Positions 32,909-41,644 of a stretch of DNA of 63,146 nt are shown here, piece after piece. A model generated the notes under the pieces. It saw nothing but the letters and a program-made list of their open reading frames with translations. It was not told the DNA's origin and made no database searches. Source of the stretch: Allobosea sp. (lineage in GTDB: Bacteria; Pseudomonadota; Alphaproteobacteria; Rhizobiales; Beijerinckiaceae). Numbering within the stretch: position 1 is the stretch's first letter; each line of letters begins with the position of its first letter. The DNA lies in assembly GCA_024231975.1 (NCBI GenBank), contig JAAEQB010000053.1, forward strand, positions 1 through 63,146, written 5' to 3'. The translations under genes were made by a program, and so were the position numbers.

Positions 32909-34516
32909 TTACGTCATCCTGTCGAAGCTGTCGGTGCGGGCGAGGTCCCAGTTGCGGCGATAGAAGGCGTGCTCGCAGAGGCCCGTCAGCAATTCGCCCG
33001 GCTGCAGGAAGACGTGCAGATCGGAGAACAGCCGGATCTCGGTGGCGCTGACGCGCCGCACGAGATGATGCGGGCCGAGCTCTTCGGGATGGGTCAGGCC
33101 CGCCGCAGCCAGCATGTCGGCGAGCGCATGCAGCGTGTTGGCGTGGAAGCGATGGACGCGCTGCGCCTTGTCCGGCACGACCAGCGCGCGCTGGCGCACG
33201 GCATCCTGCGTCGCGACGCCGGTCGGGCAGCGGTTGGTGTTGCAGGACAGCGACTGGACGCAGCCGAGCGCGAACATGAAGCCACGCGCCGCATTGGCCC
33301 AGTCGGCGCCGATGGCGAGGACGCTCGCGATATCGAAAGCGCTGACGATGCGCCCGGCGACGCCGATCTTGATCTTGTCACGCAGGCCGGCGCCGACCAG
33401 CACGTTGTTGACGAAGAGCAGGCCCTCGCGCATCGGCAGGCCGATATGGTCGCTGAACTCGACCGGGGCTGCGCCGGTGCCGCCCTCCGCGCCGTCGACG
33501 ACGATGAAATCGGGCACGATGCCGCTCTCCAGCATCGCCTTGACCATGCCCATGAACTCCCAGGGATGGCCGAGGCAGAGCTTGAAGCCGACCGGCTTGC
33601 CGCCGGAAAGCTCGCGCAATTGTGCGATGAAGGCCATCATCTCCAGCGGAGTCGAGAAGGCGCTGTGGCTCGGCGGCGAGATGCAGTCCTGCCCGACCGG
33701 CACGCCGCGGGTCGCAGCGATCTCGGGCGTGACCTTCGGCGCCGGCAGGATGCCGCCATGGCCGGGCTTGGCGCCCTGGCTTAGCTTGATCTCGATCATC
33801 TTGACCTGGGGATCGACCGCCTGCCTGGCGAAACGCTCGGGATCGAAGCGGCCCTTGTCGTCGCGGCAGCCGAAATAGCCGCTGGCGACCTCCCAGACGA
33901 TGTCGCCGCCGCCCTCGCGATGATAGGGGCTGATGCTGCCTTCGCCGGTGTCATGGCTGAAGCGGCCGAGGCGGGCGCCGGTGTTGAGCGCCCGGATCGC
34001 ATTGGCGGAGAGCGAGCCGAAGCTCATCGCCGAGATGTTGAAGACAGAGGCCGAATAGGGCTGCCGGCATTGGTCGTTGCCGATGGTGATGCGGAAGCTC
34101 TCGGGATCCGAGACCGGAGCCGGCCGGGTGGAATGGCCGATGAACTCGTAGCCATCGCGATAGACGTCGAGCAGCGTGCCGAAGGGATGGTCGCCGGCGA
34201 GGTTCTTGGCGCGGCGATAGACCAAAGAGCGCTGCGAGCGCGAGAAAGGCGCCGCTTCCTCGTCCGCCTCGAACAGGTATTGGCGCAGTTCGGGGCGGAC
34301 CAGCTCGGCGAACCAGCGGATATGGCCGATCACCGGATAGTTGCGCTGGATGGCGTGCTCGGTCTGGGCGAGATCCCAGAGGCCAAGCAGCGCCAGCAAC
34401 AAGGCCAGCAGGCCGGGCAGCCAGAGCCAGGGGTGGCTGAAGGCCAGCGGGATCGCGACGAGCGCGACCATGATGCAGAGGGTGAGAGTGGTGAAGCGGC
34501 TCAGTCGCAAGGTCAT
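32909..34516 (-). CDS. FMN-binding glutamate synthase-like protein, membrane-anchored
   Basis: A 535-residue protein. Two N-terminal hydrophobic spans (about 10-50) are followed by the FMN-binding barrel of glutamate synthase: FNISAMSFGSLSANAIRALN, then KLSQGAKPGHGGILPAPKVT, VDGAEGGTGAAPVEF and GADWANAARGFMFALGCVQSLSCNTNRCPTGVATQ. The last holds the cysteines that bind a 3Fe-4S cluster in glutamate synthase. No glutaminase domain is present, so ammonia-dependent synthesis or a different oxidoreductase role is possible. ATG 34516 is preferred over TTG 34522; neither has a strong Shine-Dalgarno. The gene stands alone between two operons. Confidence 0.88.
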   Translation of the reverse strand: MTLRLSRFTTLTLCIMVALVAIPLAFSHPWLWLPGLLALLLALLGLWDLAQTEHAIQRNYPVIGHIRWFAELVRPELRQYLFEADEEAAPFSRSQRSLVYRRAKNLAGDHPFGTLLDVYRDGYEFIGHSTRPAPVSDPESFRITIGNDQCRQPYSASVFNISAMSFGSLSANAIRALNTGARLGRFSHDTGEGSISPYHREGGGDIVWEVASGYFGCRDDKGRFDPERFARQAVDPQVKMIEIKLSQGAKPGHGGILPAPKVTPEIAATRGVPVGQDCISPPSHSAFSTPLEMMAFIAQLRELSGGKPVGFKLCLGHPWEFMGMVKAMLESGIVPDFIVVDGAEGGTGAAPVEFSDHIGLPMREGLLFVNNVLVGAGLRDKIKIGVAGRIVSAFDIASVLAIGADWANAARGFMFALGCVQSLSCNTNRCPTGVATQDAVRQRALVVPDKAQRVHRFHANTLHALADMLAAAGLTHPEELGPHHLVRRVSATEIRLFSDLHVFLQPGELLTGLCEHAFYRRNWDLARTDSFDRMT

Positions 34517-34605
34517 GTCCAAGGCCCGTCCGAACGAGGAGGCTGACAGCCTCCAGCTTCGAGCCAGTGTAAAGACGCTTGGGCCGGCGGCCAGCCCCTT
34601 GCTTC

Positions 34606-36444
34606 TCAGTCCGTACGCACGCTGCCGCTCTCCGCGCTGATCCGGCCGAACAGGTCGCGGGCGCGGATGCGGTAGAAGCCGCTTGCTGCGTTCGTATCGA
34701 GATAGACGCTCGACAGCAGCCCAACCGGGTTGATCACCTGCCAGGGGCCGCTCTCGCCGGCGCTCCAGAGCACGTCGAAGAGCTGGATGCCGTCATAGGG
34801 CGCCGGTTCCCAGAACAGCACGCGGTTCTCGCCGTTGAGCCCACCGAAGCGGCTGATCCGGGGGGCGGAAGGAGCTGCTGGCACAGCTTCGTCGCGCCGG
34901 ACGAGCGCGACCAGCGCTACCGAAGGCAGCGGCATGTCGAGCTTGAGCTCATGCTGCGCCTCGGCGCCACCGATCTGGAGGTGCTCGACGCTCAGGGCCG
35001 GTTCCTGCGCCAGCCGCATCGCCGCAAGCTCGGTCGCATTCGGCAAGTCGGGCGCGCCGAGGTCTTCCCAGACCGTGAAGGGATCGCCCTTGCCATGGGC
35101 GATGCGGAAGCTGGCGAGCGCATAGGCGCCGGGCTGCAGCCCGGAAAAGTCGAGCGTGACTTTGCTCTCGCCCGACTGCCAGATGCGGTCGACGCTGTTG
35201 TAGAGCAGGACGCTGGCGCCGCAGGGCTTTTCGCTGCTGCCGAGCGCGGTCGCGATCGCGCCGAGGCCAATGCGGTCGGGGTCGAGGCTCTGGCCGCTTA
35301 GGTCGAAACGGCGCTCGCTTAGCAGGCCGAGCAGCTCCATGACGCTGAGCGCCGGCTTCTTGACAAGGTCGAACGGCTCCGGCTCGGCCCGGCGTGCTTC
35401 AAGCGCGGCAATGTCGGTCTTGTGCTCGGCCTGGGCGGCGCGCACCGGGCGCTTGCCGAAATAGGTGAGGTGCGTGCGGTGGCCCCAATGGCCGACGAAG
35501 CCGTTGTCATTGCTGAGGACCTCGTAGTCGACGCCTTCGCCGTCGATCATCAGGCGCTGGTGCTGGTCGACGATCTTGGCGGCGAGCCCGGCGAAATAGG
35601 GCATGCCGTGCCAGGTATGGTAGAGATGCCAGCCGATCTGCGGGTCGCATTCGTCATTGACGAAGGGCAGGCTGGCGAAGCGGGGATGGTGCTCGCGGAT
35701 ATAGTCGACCGCCATCATCTCATGCCGGATGATCGACAGGCTGTTCGGCGTCAGGTCCTCGGCATGCTTCTTGGCGCCCTTCTCGTGTACCGAGATGAAA
35801 TCGAGCCGCACGCCGGTCTCGCCGGTGAACAGGTTGGTGCCGGTGTCGCAATGGGCGAGGAAGCTCTTGAAGATCGGCGGGATGCGCCGGGCAACGCCGG
35901 GGCCGCCGAGCTTGAGCTGGGGATCGACGGCCTTCAGCGCCTCCGAGCAGGCGTCATAGTAATTGTTGAAGCCGGTCTCGCCGCCGAGCTTCCACCAGAT
36001 GTCCGGCTCGTTCCAGGTCTCGAAATACCAGGCCCGCAACTCCTCGGCGCCGTAACGGGCCTGATAGCGCTGCGCCATCTCGCCCATGAAGTCACGCCAG
36101 TGATGCGCCTGCGCGACCTCATTGAAGTCGCTGTAGATATAGGAGGGGTTGCCCATCAGCTCGAAGAAGGGGCGGATGCGGTGCTCCAGCATCACGTCGA
36201 TCGCCGCATCGAGCCGCGACCAGTCATATGTGCCGAAGCCGGAGGCGGTGACGAGATCGAGCATGTAGTGCACGCGCATGTACTCGATGCCGCGATTGGG
36301 CACGCCGCCGACATAGGCCAGCGTCTGCCGCATCTCCGGCTCCAGCAGGAGTTCGGCCGGCGAAAAGCCGGTGCTGCGCCAGAAGCGCCGGAAGGGCGCG
36401 GTCGGTGCTGAAAGATCGATGCGGATGCGGGTCGTGTCGGACAT
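34606..36444 (-). CDS. GH39 glycosidase resembling alpha-L-iduronidase
   Basis: A 612-residue glycoside hydrolase 39. A TIM barrel (about 1-375) holds acid/base E146 in FETWNEPD and nucleophile E265 in FVNDECDPQIGW. The sequence around them (GFNNYYDACSEALKAVDPQLKLGGPG, TNLFTGETGVRLDFISVHEKGA, YEVLSNDNGF) follows animal lysosomal alpha-L-iduronidase much more closely than bacterial beta-xylosidases. A beta-sandwich and a C-terminal FnIII-like domain (RISRFGGLNGENRVLFWEPAPYD to YRIRARDLFGRIS) complete the iduronidase plan. There is no signal peptide, so it acts on an imported oligosaccharide. It ends an operon with an Opp-type importer and IolB. The start has GAAGGAC upstream. Confidence 0.87.
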   Translation of the reverse strand: MSDTTRIRIDLSAPTAPFRRFWRSTGFSPAELLLEPEMRQTLAYVGGVPNRGIEYMRVHYMLDLVTASGFGTYDWSRLDAAIDVMLEHRIRPFFELMGNPSYIYSDFNEVAQAHHWRDFMGEMAQRYQARYGAEELRAWYFETWNEPDIWWKLGGETGFNNYYDACSEALKAVDPQLKLGGPGVARRIPPIFKSFLAHCDTGTNLFTGETGVRLDFISVHEKGAKKHAEDLTPNSLSIIRHEMMAVDYIREHHPRFASLPFVNDECDPQIGWHLYHTWHGMPYFAGLAAKIVDQHQRLMIDGEGVDYEVLSNDNGFVGHWGHRTHLTYFGKRPVRAAQAEHKTDIAALEARRAEPEPFDLVKKPALSVMELLGLLSERRFDLSGQSLDPDRIGLGAIATALGSSEKPCGASVLLYNSVDRIWQSGESKVTLDFSGLQPGAYALASFRIAHGKGDPFTVWEDLGAPDLPNATELAAMRLAQEPALSVEHLQIGGAEAQHELKLDMPLPSVALVALVRRDEAVPAAPSAPRISRFGGLNGENRVLFWEPAPYDGIQLFDVLWSAGESGPWQVINPVGLLSSVYLDTNAASGFYRIRARDLFGRISAESGSVRTD

Positions 36445-36491
36445 GGCGGGTCCTTCGCTGAAGGCAGGAGAATTGCCGGCTAAGTGTCTGG

Positions 36492-37325
36492 CTATTTGAA
36501 CTTGTCGCGCATCGACTGGATGCCGGGGATCGCCGCCATCAGATGGGCGTGGCGCTCGTCGAAATGCTGGACGAGCCCGCGCTGCGTCCTCCCGACCAGG
36601 ATGGTGAAGATGTAGCAGCGGTGGCCGGGCGAGGTGACGGTCGGGTGATAGCCGGCGTCGACCAGCACGGTGTCGCCGTTCTCGACCATGAAGCAGTCGG
36701 ACTTGCCGTCGGCATAGACGATCTGGGCGCCGAAGCCTGAGCCCGGCTGGTAGCGGTAATGGTAGAGCTCGTCATGGGCCGTCTCGCCGGCGCGATCGGT
36801 GTCGTGCTTGTGCGGGGGATAGCCGGACCAGCAGCCGGGATCGGCATAGAGCTCGCTGACCAGGAGGTTGCCGGCACGCCCTTGCCCGTTCTGGCCGAGG
36901 ATATGGAAGATGCGCCGGCGGCTATGCGTATCGGGCGAGCCGACATCGACCATCGCGACCTCCTCCGGTGCGATCCGGAAGGGCTTCAGCCCGGCGTTGT
37001 CGCAGAGGCCGCCGGCGACGGCGATCTCGGTGGGACCGGTCGCATTCTCCAGCTGGACCGCCGCGCCCGGCGGCGCGTAGACCGAATCCGCCTCTCCCGA
37101 CCAGATGTCGGCCCGCTTGCCGACGGCGGCGAAGCGCTCGCCGTCGACGGAGATGTCGACCGTGCCGGAGAGCACGACGAGGACGCTCTCATGCCCCGGC
37201 AGGGCCTGTTCCAGGCTCTCGCCGGGCTGCAGGCGCAGCAGGTTGAAATGGACATGCGGCAGGCCGGGATCGTCATGGACGATGGCGCGGTTGGCGTTGT
37301 CGCGGGCGCGGATGTGCTTAGGCAT
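36492..37325 (-). CDS. iolB: 5-deoxy-glucuronate isomerase (IolB)
   Basis: A 277-residue bicupin of the IolB/KduI superfamily. The zinc-binding cupin residues lie in SGYPPHKHDTD and AHDELYHYRYQPGSGFG, and the conserved end is GDTVLVDAGYHPTVTSPGHRCYIFTILVG. IolB converts 5-deoxy-D-glucuronate into 2-deoxy-5-keto-D-gluconate in inositol breakdown. Here no other iol gene is near. It lies between an Opp ATPase gene (8-base overlap) and the iduronidase-like gene, so it may act on a uronic acid released from an imported oligosaccharide. The ATG 37325 start is compatible with the cupin domain. Confidence 0.87.
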   Translation of the reverse strand: MPKHIRARDNANRAIVHDDPGLPHVHFNLLRLQPGESLEQALPGHESVLVVLSGTVDISVDGERFAAVGKRADIWSGEADSVYAPPGAAVQLENATGPTEIAVAGGLCDNAGLKPFRIAPEEVAMVDVGSPDTHSRRRIFHILGQNGQGRAGNLLVSELYADPGCWSGYPPHKHDTDRAGETAHDELYHYRYQPGSGFGAQIVYADGKSDCFMVENGDTVLVDAGYHPTVTSPGHRCYIFTILVGRTQRGLVQHFDERHAHLMAAIPGIQSMRDKFK

Positions 37326-38382
37326 TGGCAGCGTGTCCGGTCTGGATGGTCTCGACGCCCTTGAGCTCGAGCGCCTCGGCGTGGTGGCAGGCGACGCTGC
37401 GGCCGCCGAGCTCGCGCAAGGGCGGCGGCGTGGTGCGGCAGGCCTCGCTGGCGAAGCGGCAGCGCGGATGGAAGGCGCAGCCGGCGGGTCGGTTGGCGGG
37501 ATCGGCGACCTCGCCGGGCAGGCGGATGCGGCGGTTCTGCCGGCGCTGGGCGGGATCGGGGATGGGCAGGGCCGAGAGCAACGCCTCGGTATAGGGGTGC
37601 AGCGGCCGGGCGAAGAGCGCCTCGGAGGTCGCGATCTCGACGACCTGGCCGACATACATCACGACGACGCGGTCGCAGATGTACTCGATCACGCTGAGAT
37701 CATGGCTGACGAAGAGATAGGTCAGCCCGAACTCCTCCTGCAGGTCGCGCAGCAGATTGAGCGTCTGCGCCCGGACGCTGACATCGAGCGCCGAGACGGC
37801 CTCGTCGAGCACGACGAGGCGCGGATGGGTCGCGAGCGCCCGGGCGATGCCGACGCGCTGGCGCTCGCCGCCGGAGAAGGCGTGCGGATAGCGCCGGGCA
37901 TATTCGGGCCTCAAGCCCACCTTGGCGAGGAGGTCGCGGACCTTGGCCTCGATCTCCGCCGGCGGCACCAGCTTGTTGACCTTCAGCACCTCGCCGACGA
38001 TGTCGCGGACCTGCAGGCGCGGGTTGAGCGAGGATTGCGGGTCCTGGAAGACGATGCGCAGATCGGTGCAATAGGCGAGGCGCTCATCCTCCGAGAGCGT
38101 GTCGAGATCGACGCTGCCGCCATCCTTGCGGCGATAGCGCATGGTGCCCGCGGTCGGCTGGTGGATGCCGAGCAGCAGGCGCGTCACCGTCGACTTGCCG
38201 CAGCCGGATTCGCCGACGAGCCCGAGCGTCTCGCCCTGCCGGATCGCGAAGGAGACGTCCTCGACGGCGCGCACCGGGTTTGAGGCCTTGCGCTGGAACA
38301 GGCTGCGCCGCGGCGGGAAGAGCTTGGTCAGCCCGCGCACGTCGAGCAGGATTTCGGGGGGCAGCGCCGGGGTCTCAGCCAT
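37318..38382 (-). CDS. Opp/Dpp ABC ATPase, DppF/OppF type
   Basis: A 354-residue ATPase. Walker A is GESGCGKST, the Q loop IVFQDPQSSLNPR, the signature FSGGERQRVGIARAL, Walker B LVVLDEAVSALD and the switch SHD. The C-terminal Opp extension includes the four-cysteine-type region CAFHPRCRFASEAC, a mark of OppD/F-type subunits. ATG 38382 is supported by GGAGG 8 bases upstream; a GTG at 38391 is less likely. It overlaps the preceding ATPase by 8 bases and IolB by 8 bases. It powers the importer encoded at 39429-43558 and could also serve the ATPase-less system at 22889-28348. Confidence 0.92.
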   Translation of the reverse strand: MAETPALPPEILLDVRGLTKLFPPRRSLFQRKASNPVRAVEDVSFAIRQGETLGLVGESGCGKSTVTRLLLGIHQPTAGTMRYRRKDGGSVDLDTLSEDERLAYCTDLRIVFQDPQSSLNPRLQVRDIVGEVLKVNKLVPPAEIEAKVRDLLAKVGLRPEYARRYPHAFSGGERQRVGIARALATHPRLVVLDEAVSALDVSVRAQTLNLLRDLQEEFGLTYLFVSHDLSVIEYICDRVVVMYVGQVVEIATSEALFARPLHPYTEALLSALPIPDPAQRRQNRRIRLPGEVADPANRPAGCAFHPRCRFASEACRTTPPPLRELGGRSVACHHAEALELKGVETIQTGHAANA

Positions 38383-39436
38383 GGGCGGCACCTCCGAGCG
38401 CGGCCGGCTCGCGGGCGAGGATGCAGCGCACGTCGCGGCGCGGGCCGATCGCGATCGTACCGGGATCGACGCTGTCGCAGACGCCCTTGATCGCGACCTC
38501 GCAGCGCGGGTGGAAATCGCAGCCCTTCGGCCGCTCGAAAGGCGAGGGCACCATGCCGCGGATCGCGGCGAGCCTGGAGCCGCGCCCGGAGCCGAGCCGC
38601 GGCACCGATTTCAGCAGCGCACGGGTATAGGGATGGCGCGGATCGGCGAAGATCTCGTCGACGGTGCCGCGCTCGACGATCCTGCCGAGATACATCACCG
38701 CGACGTCGTCGGCGATCTCGGCGACGACGCCGAGATCATGGGTGATGAACAGGATCGAGAGGCCGTCCTCGCGCTGCAATTCCTGCAGGAGGTCGATGAT
38801 GTTGGCCTGGGTGGTGACGTCGAGCGCCGTAGTCGGCTCGTCGGCGATCAGCAGGCGCGGCCGGCAGGACAGAGCGAGCGCGATGCAGACGCGCTGGCGC
38901 ATGCCGCCGGAGAATTCGAACGGGTAGTTGTTCAGCCGCTCCGCCGGCCGGGGGATGCCGACGCGGCCGAGCATCTCGACGGCGCGGGCCTGCGCCGCCT
39001 TCTTCGAGAGGTTAAGATGCCGGCGGATCACCGGGACGAGCTGCTGGCCGATGGTGTGCACCGGCGAGAGCGCCGCCATCGGCTCCTGCGAGATCAGCGA
39101 GATTTCCTTGCCGCGTAAGGCTCGGATCTGGCGGCCGCGCGGATCGAGGCTGGTGACGTCGACCGCCTGTCCGTCGCGGCCGGCATAGAGGATGCTGCCG
39201 GCGGCGATGCGCCCGCTCGGCGGCAGGAGGTTTATCAGCGCCCGGCCGGTGACGCTCTTGCCCGAGCCGGATTCGCCGACGATGCAGAGGGTGCGCCCGC
39301 GCGGCACGTCGAAGGTGACGCCGTCGACCGCGCGCACCAGCCCGTCATCGGTGCCGATCTGGACCTTGAGGTCGCTGACGGCGACGAGCGGCGAGGGCGC
39401 CGCCGCCGTCCCGCGCTCGGGCATGGGCTCAGGCAT
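38375..39436 (-). CDS. Opp/Dpp ABC ATPase, DppD/OppD type
   Basis: A 353-residue ATPase with Walker A GESGSGKSV, Q loop ISQEPMAALSPVHTI, signature FSGGMRQRVCIALAL, Walker B LLIADEPTTALD and switch HD. The Opp-type C-terminal region has CDFHPRCEVAIKGVC. It forms a heterodimer with the DppF-type ATPase whose gene overlaps its end by 8 bases. The start ATG 39436 overlaps the end of the DppC-type gene; an in-frame ATG at 39424 is an alternative. Confidence 0.92.
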   Translation of the reverse strand: MPEPMPERGTAAAPSPLVAVSDLKVQIGTDDGLVRAVDGVTFDVPRGRTLCIVGESGSGKSVTGRALINLLPPSGRIAAGSILYAGRDGQAVDVTSLDPRGRQIRALRGKEISLISQEPMAALSPVHTIGQQLVPVIRRHLNLSKKAAQARAVEMLGRVGIPRPAERLNNYPFEFSGGMRQRVCIALALSCRPRLLIADEPTTALDVTTQANIIDLLQELQREDGLSILFITHDLGVVAEIADDVAVMYLGRIVERGTVDEIFADPRHPYTRALLKSVPRLGSGRGSRLAAIRGMVPSPFERPKGCDFHPRCEVAIKGVCDSVDPGTIAIGPRRDVRCILAREPAALGGAAHG

Positions 39437-40568
39437 AGGGATCGGCCGCATCGCGAATTCCGTCGCCGAGGAAGTTGAGGGCGAGCACGGCGATGACCAC
39501 CGCGACGCCGGGGGCGAGCAGCCAGGGCGCCGTGGTCAGCGCCAGGATGCTCTGCGCGTCCTTGAGCAGCACGCCCCAGCTCACCACCGGCTCCTTCAGG
39601 CCGATGCCGAGGAAGGAGAGCGCGGTCTCGGCCAGGATCATGCTCGGGATCGCCAGGGTGACCGAGGCGACGATATGGCTGGTGAAGGAGGGCACCATGT
39701 GCCGCCAGATCACGCGCTGGCGCGAGCAGCCGTCGAGCCGCGCCGCCAGCACGAAATCCTCGGTCCGCAGCGAGAGGAAGCGGCCGCGCACGACGCGCGC
39801 CAGATCGGTCCAGCCGATCAGCGAGAGGATGATGGTGATCCAGAGATAGACCAGCAGCGGATCGAGATTGGCCGGTACCGCGGCGGCGAGCCCCATCCAG
39901 AGCGGGATGGTCGGGATCGACTTCAGGAAGTCGATCCAGCGCTGCACGACCTCGTCGATCCAGCCGCCGTAATAGCCGGAGATGCCGCCGAGCAGCAGGC
40001 CGAGGAAGAGGCTGACCGCGACGCCGACCAGGCCGATCGACATCGAGATGCGGGCGCCATGGATGGTGCGCGAGAGCACGTCGCGGCCGAGCCGGTCGGC
40101 ACCCCAGAGATACATCGGCTGGGTCGGATCGGCCGGGCCGATCAGGTGCCGGTCCCAGGGGATCAGGCCGAAGAGCCGGTAGGGCTCGCCCCTGGCGAAG
40201 AAGACGACGGGGTGGACCGATTTCTCGTCGACGACGAAGGTCCGCTTCAGCGCCACCGGATCGAAGCTCATCCGGTAGCCGTTGACGTACATGAAATGGG
40301 TGTCGCCGGCTGCGTCCGTGCCGAAGAACTTCAGCGTCTGCGGCGGGCCATAGGTGAAGCGGGCATTGTAGCTGTCGGGCGAGAAGGGCGCGACGAACTC
40401 GGCGAGCAGCGCGACGAGATAGATGCCGAGCACGACGAAGAGGCTGGCATAGGCCAACCTGTGTCGGCGGAAGCGGCGGAAGATCAGCGTCCACTGGCCG
40501 GCCTCGGCGAAGCGGCGCGCCGCCGGGACGACGGTTTCGGGAGCGGTGGGGGCGGCGACGTCGCTCAT
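39429..40568 (-). CDS. ABC permease, DppC/YejE type with a long periplasmic insert
   Basis: A 379-residue permease, about 90 residues longer than DppC. After the first span (about 38-60) there is a periplasmic insert of roughly 110 residues (YNARFTYGPPQTLKFFGTDAAGDTHF to PMYLWGADRLGRDVLSR), as in YejE-type permeases of microcin, peptide or oligosaccharide importers. The remaining five spans and the permease loop AARLDGCSRQRVIWRHMVP follow. It lies 7 bases after the DppB-type gene and overlaps the DppD gene by 8 bases. Confidence 0.91.
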   Translation of the reverse strand: MSDVAAPTAPETVVPAARRFAEAGQWTLIFRRFRRHRLAYASLFVVLGIYLVALLAEFVAPFSPDSYNARFTYGPPQTLKFFGTDAAGDTHFMYVNGYRMSFDPVALKRTFVVDEKSVHPVVFFARGEPYRLFGLIPWDRHLIGPADPTQPMYLWGADRLGRDVLSRTIHGARISMSIGLVGVAVSLFLGLLLGGISGYYGGWIDEVVQRWIDFLKSIPTIPLWMGLAAAVPANLDPLLVYLWITIILSLIGWTDLARVVRGRFLSLRTEDFVLAARLDGCSRQRVIWRHMVPSFTSHIVASVTLAIPSMILAETALSFLGIGLKEPVVSWGVLLKDAQSILALTTAPWLLAPGVAVVIAVLALNFLGDGIRDAADPYA

Positions 40569-40575
40569 CCCGGCC

Positions 40576-41562
40576 TCAGGCGTAGCGCACGCGCGGATCG
40601 AGCCACACGAGCAGGAGGTCGGAGATCAGCGTGCCGATCACGGTGAGCACGCTCAGCATCAGGATGAAGCTGCCGGCGAGGTACATGTCCTGCGCCAGCA
40701 GGGCCGAGAGCAGCAGTGGCCCGGCGGTCGGCAGGCTCATCACCACCGAGGTGACGATCGCGCCGGAGACGAGGTTCGGCAGCACCCAGCCGATGGTCGA
40801 GATGAAGGGGTTGAGCGCGACCCGGACCGGGTACTTGAACAGCAATTCCGCCTCGCCGAGCCCATTGGCACGGGCAGTCTGGACATAGGGCTTGTAGAGC
40901 TCGTCGATCAGGTTGGCCCGCATGACGCGGATCAGCGCCGCCGTGCCATGGGTCGCCAGCACGAAGACCGGCAGCCAGAGGTGCATGGCGAGATCGCCGA
41001 CCTTGGCGAGGCTCCAGGGCGCGTTGACGTACTCAGGCGAGAACAGGCCGCTGACGTTCATGCCGAAATAGCGCGAGAACAGGTACATCAGCGCCAAGGC
41101 CAGCAGGAAGCTTGGTATGGCGAGGCCGAGGAAGCCGAGGAAGGTCACGACATAGTCGAGCCAGGAATAGCGCCGGACCGCGCTGTAGATGCCGATCGGC
41201 AGGGCGACGAGCCAGGTGACGACGAGCGTGACGCCGGAGAGCAGGACGGTGAGGCCGAAACGGTCCCACATCAGCTCCGAGACCGGCTTGTTCCACTCGA
41301 AGGACTCGCCGAAATCTCCGCGGAAGAGGATGCCGGAGATCCAGAGCCAGTACTGGACATACCAGGGCTGATCGAGCCCGTAGCGCAGCTTCAGCGCGGT
41401 CAGCGAGTCGTTGTCGAGCGAGCCGCCCTGCTCGGCGAACTTGGCGCTGAACGAGGTCAGGAAGTCGCCCGGCGGCAACTGGATCACCAGGAAGGCGACG
41501 ACCGAGACCGCCGCCAGCGTCGCTAGCGTATAGACGAGCCGTCTCAGCATGTAGCGGAGCAT
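40576..41562 (-). CDS. ABC permease, DppB type
   Basis: A 328-residue permease beginning MLRYMLRRLVYTLATLAAVSVVAFLVIQLPPGDF, with six spans and the permease loop VQTARANGLGEAELLFKYPVRVALNP near 225. ATG 41562 is chosen because GGAGG lies 7 bases upstream; the preceding GTG 41565 is too close to it. It pairs with the YejE-type permease and is fed by the large binding protein encoded 82 bases upstream. Confidence 0.91.
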   Translation of the reverse strand: MLRYMLRRLVYTLATLAAVSVVAFLVIQLPPGDFLTSFSAKFAEQGGSLDNDSLTALKLRYGLDQPWYVQYWLWISGILFRGDFGESFEWNKPVSELMWDRFGLTVLLSGVTLVVTWLVALPIGIYSAVRRYSWLDYVVTFLGFLGLAIPSFLLALALMYLFSRYFGMNVSGLFSPEYVNAPWSLAKVGDLAMHLWLPVFVLATHGTAALIRVMRANLIDELYKPYVQTARANGLGEAELLFKYPVRVALNPFISTIGWVLPNLVSGAIVTSVVMSLPTAGPLLLSALLAQDMYLAGSFILMLSVLTVIGTLISDLLLVWLDPRVRYA

Positions 41563-41644
41563 CACAGGCCTCCGATGCGGTTCGGGCGGGGCGGGGAGCC
41601 CGGAGCCGGCGGCTGCGGGCTCCGAGCACGATGGTCAGCCGAAG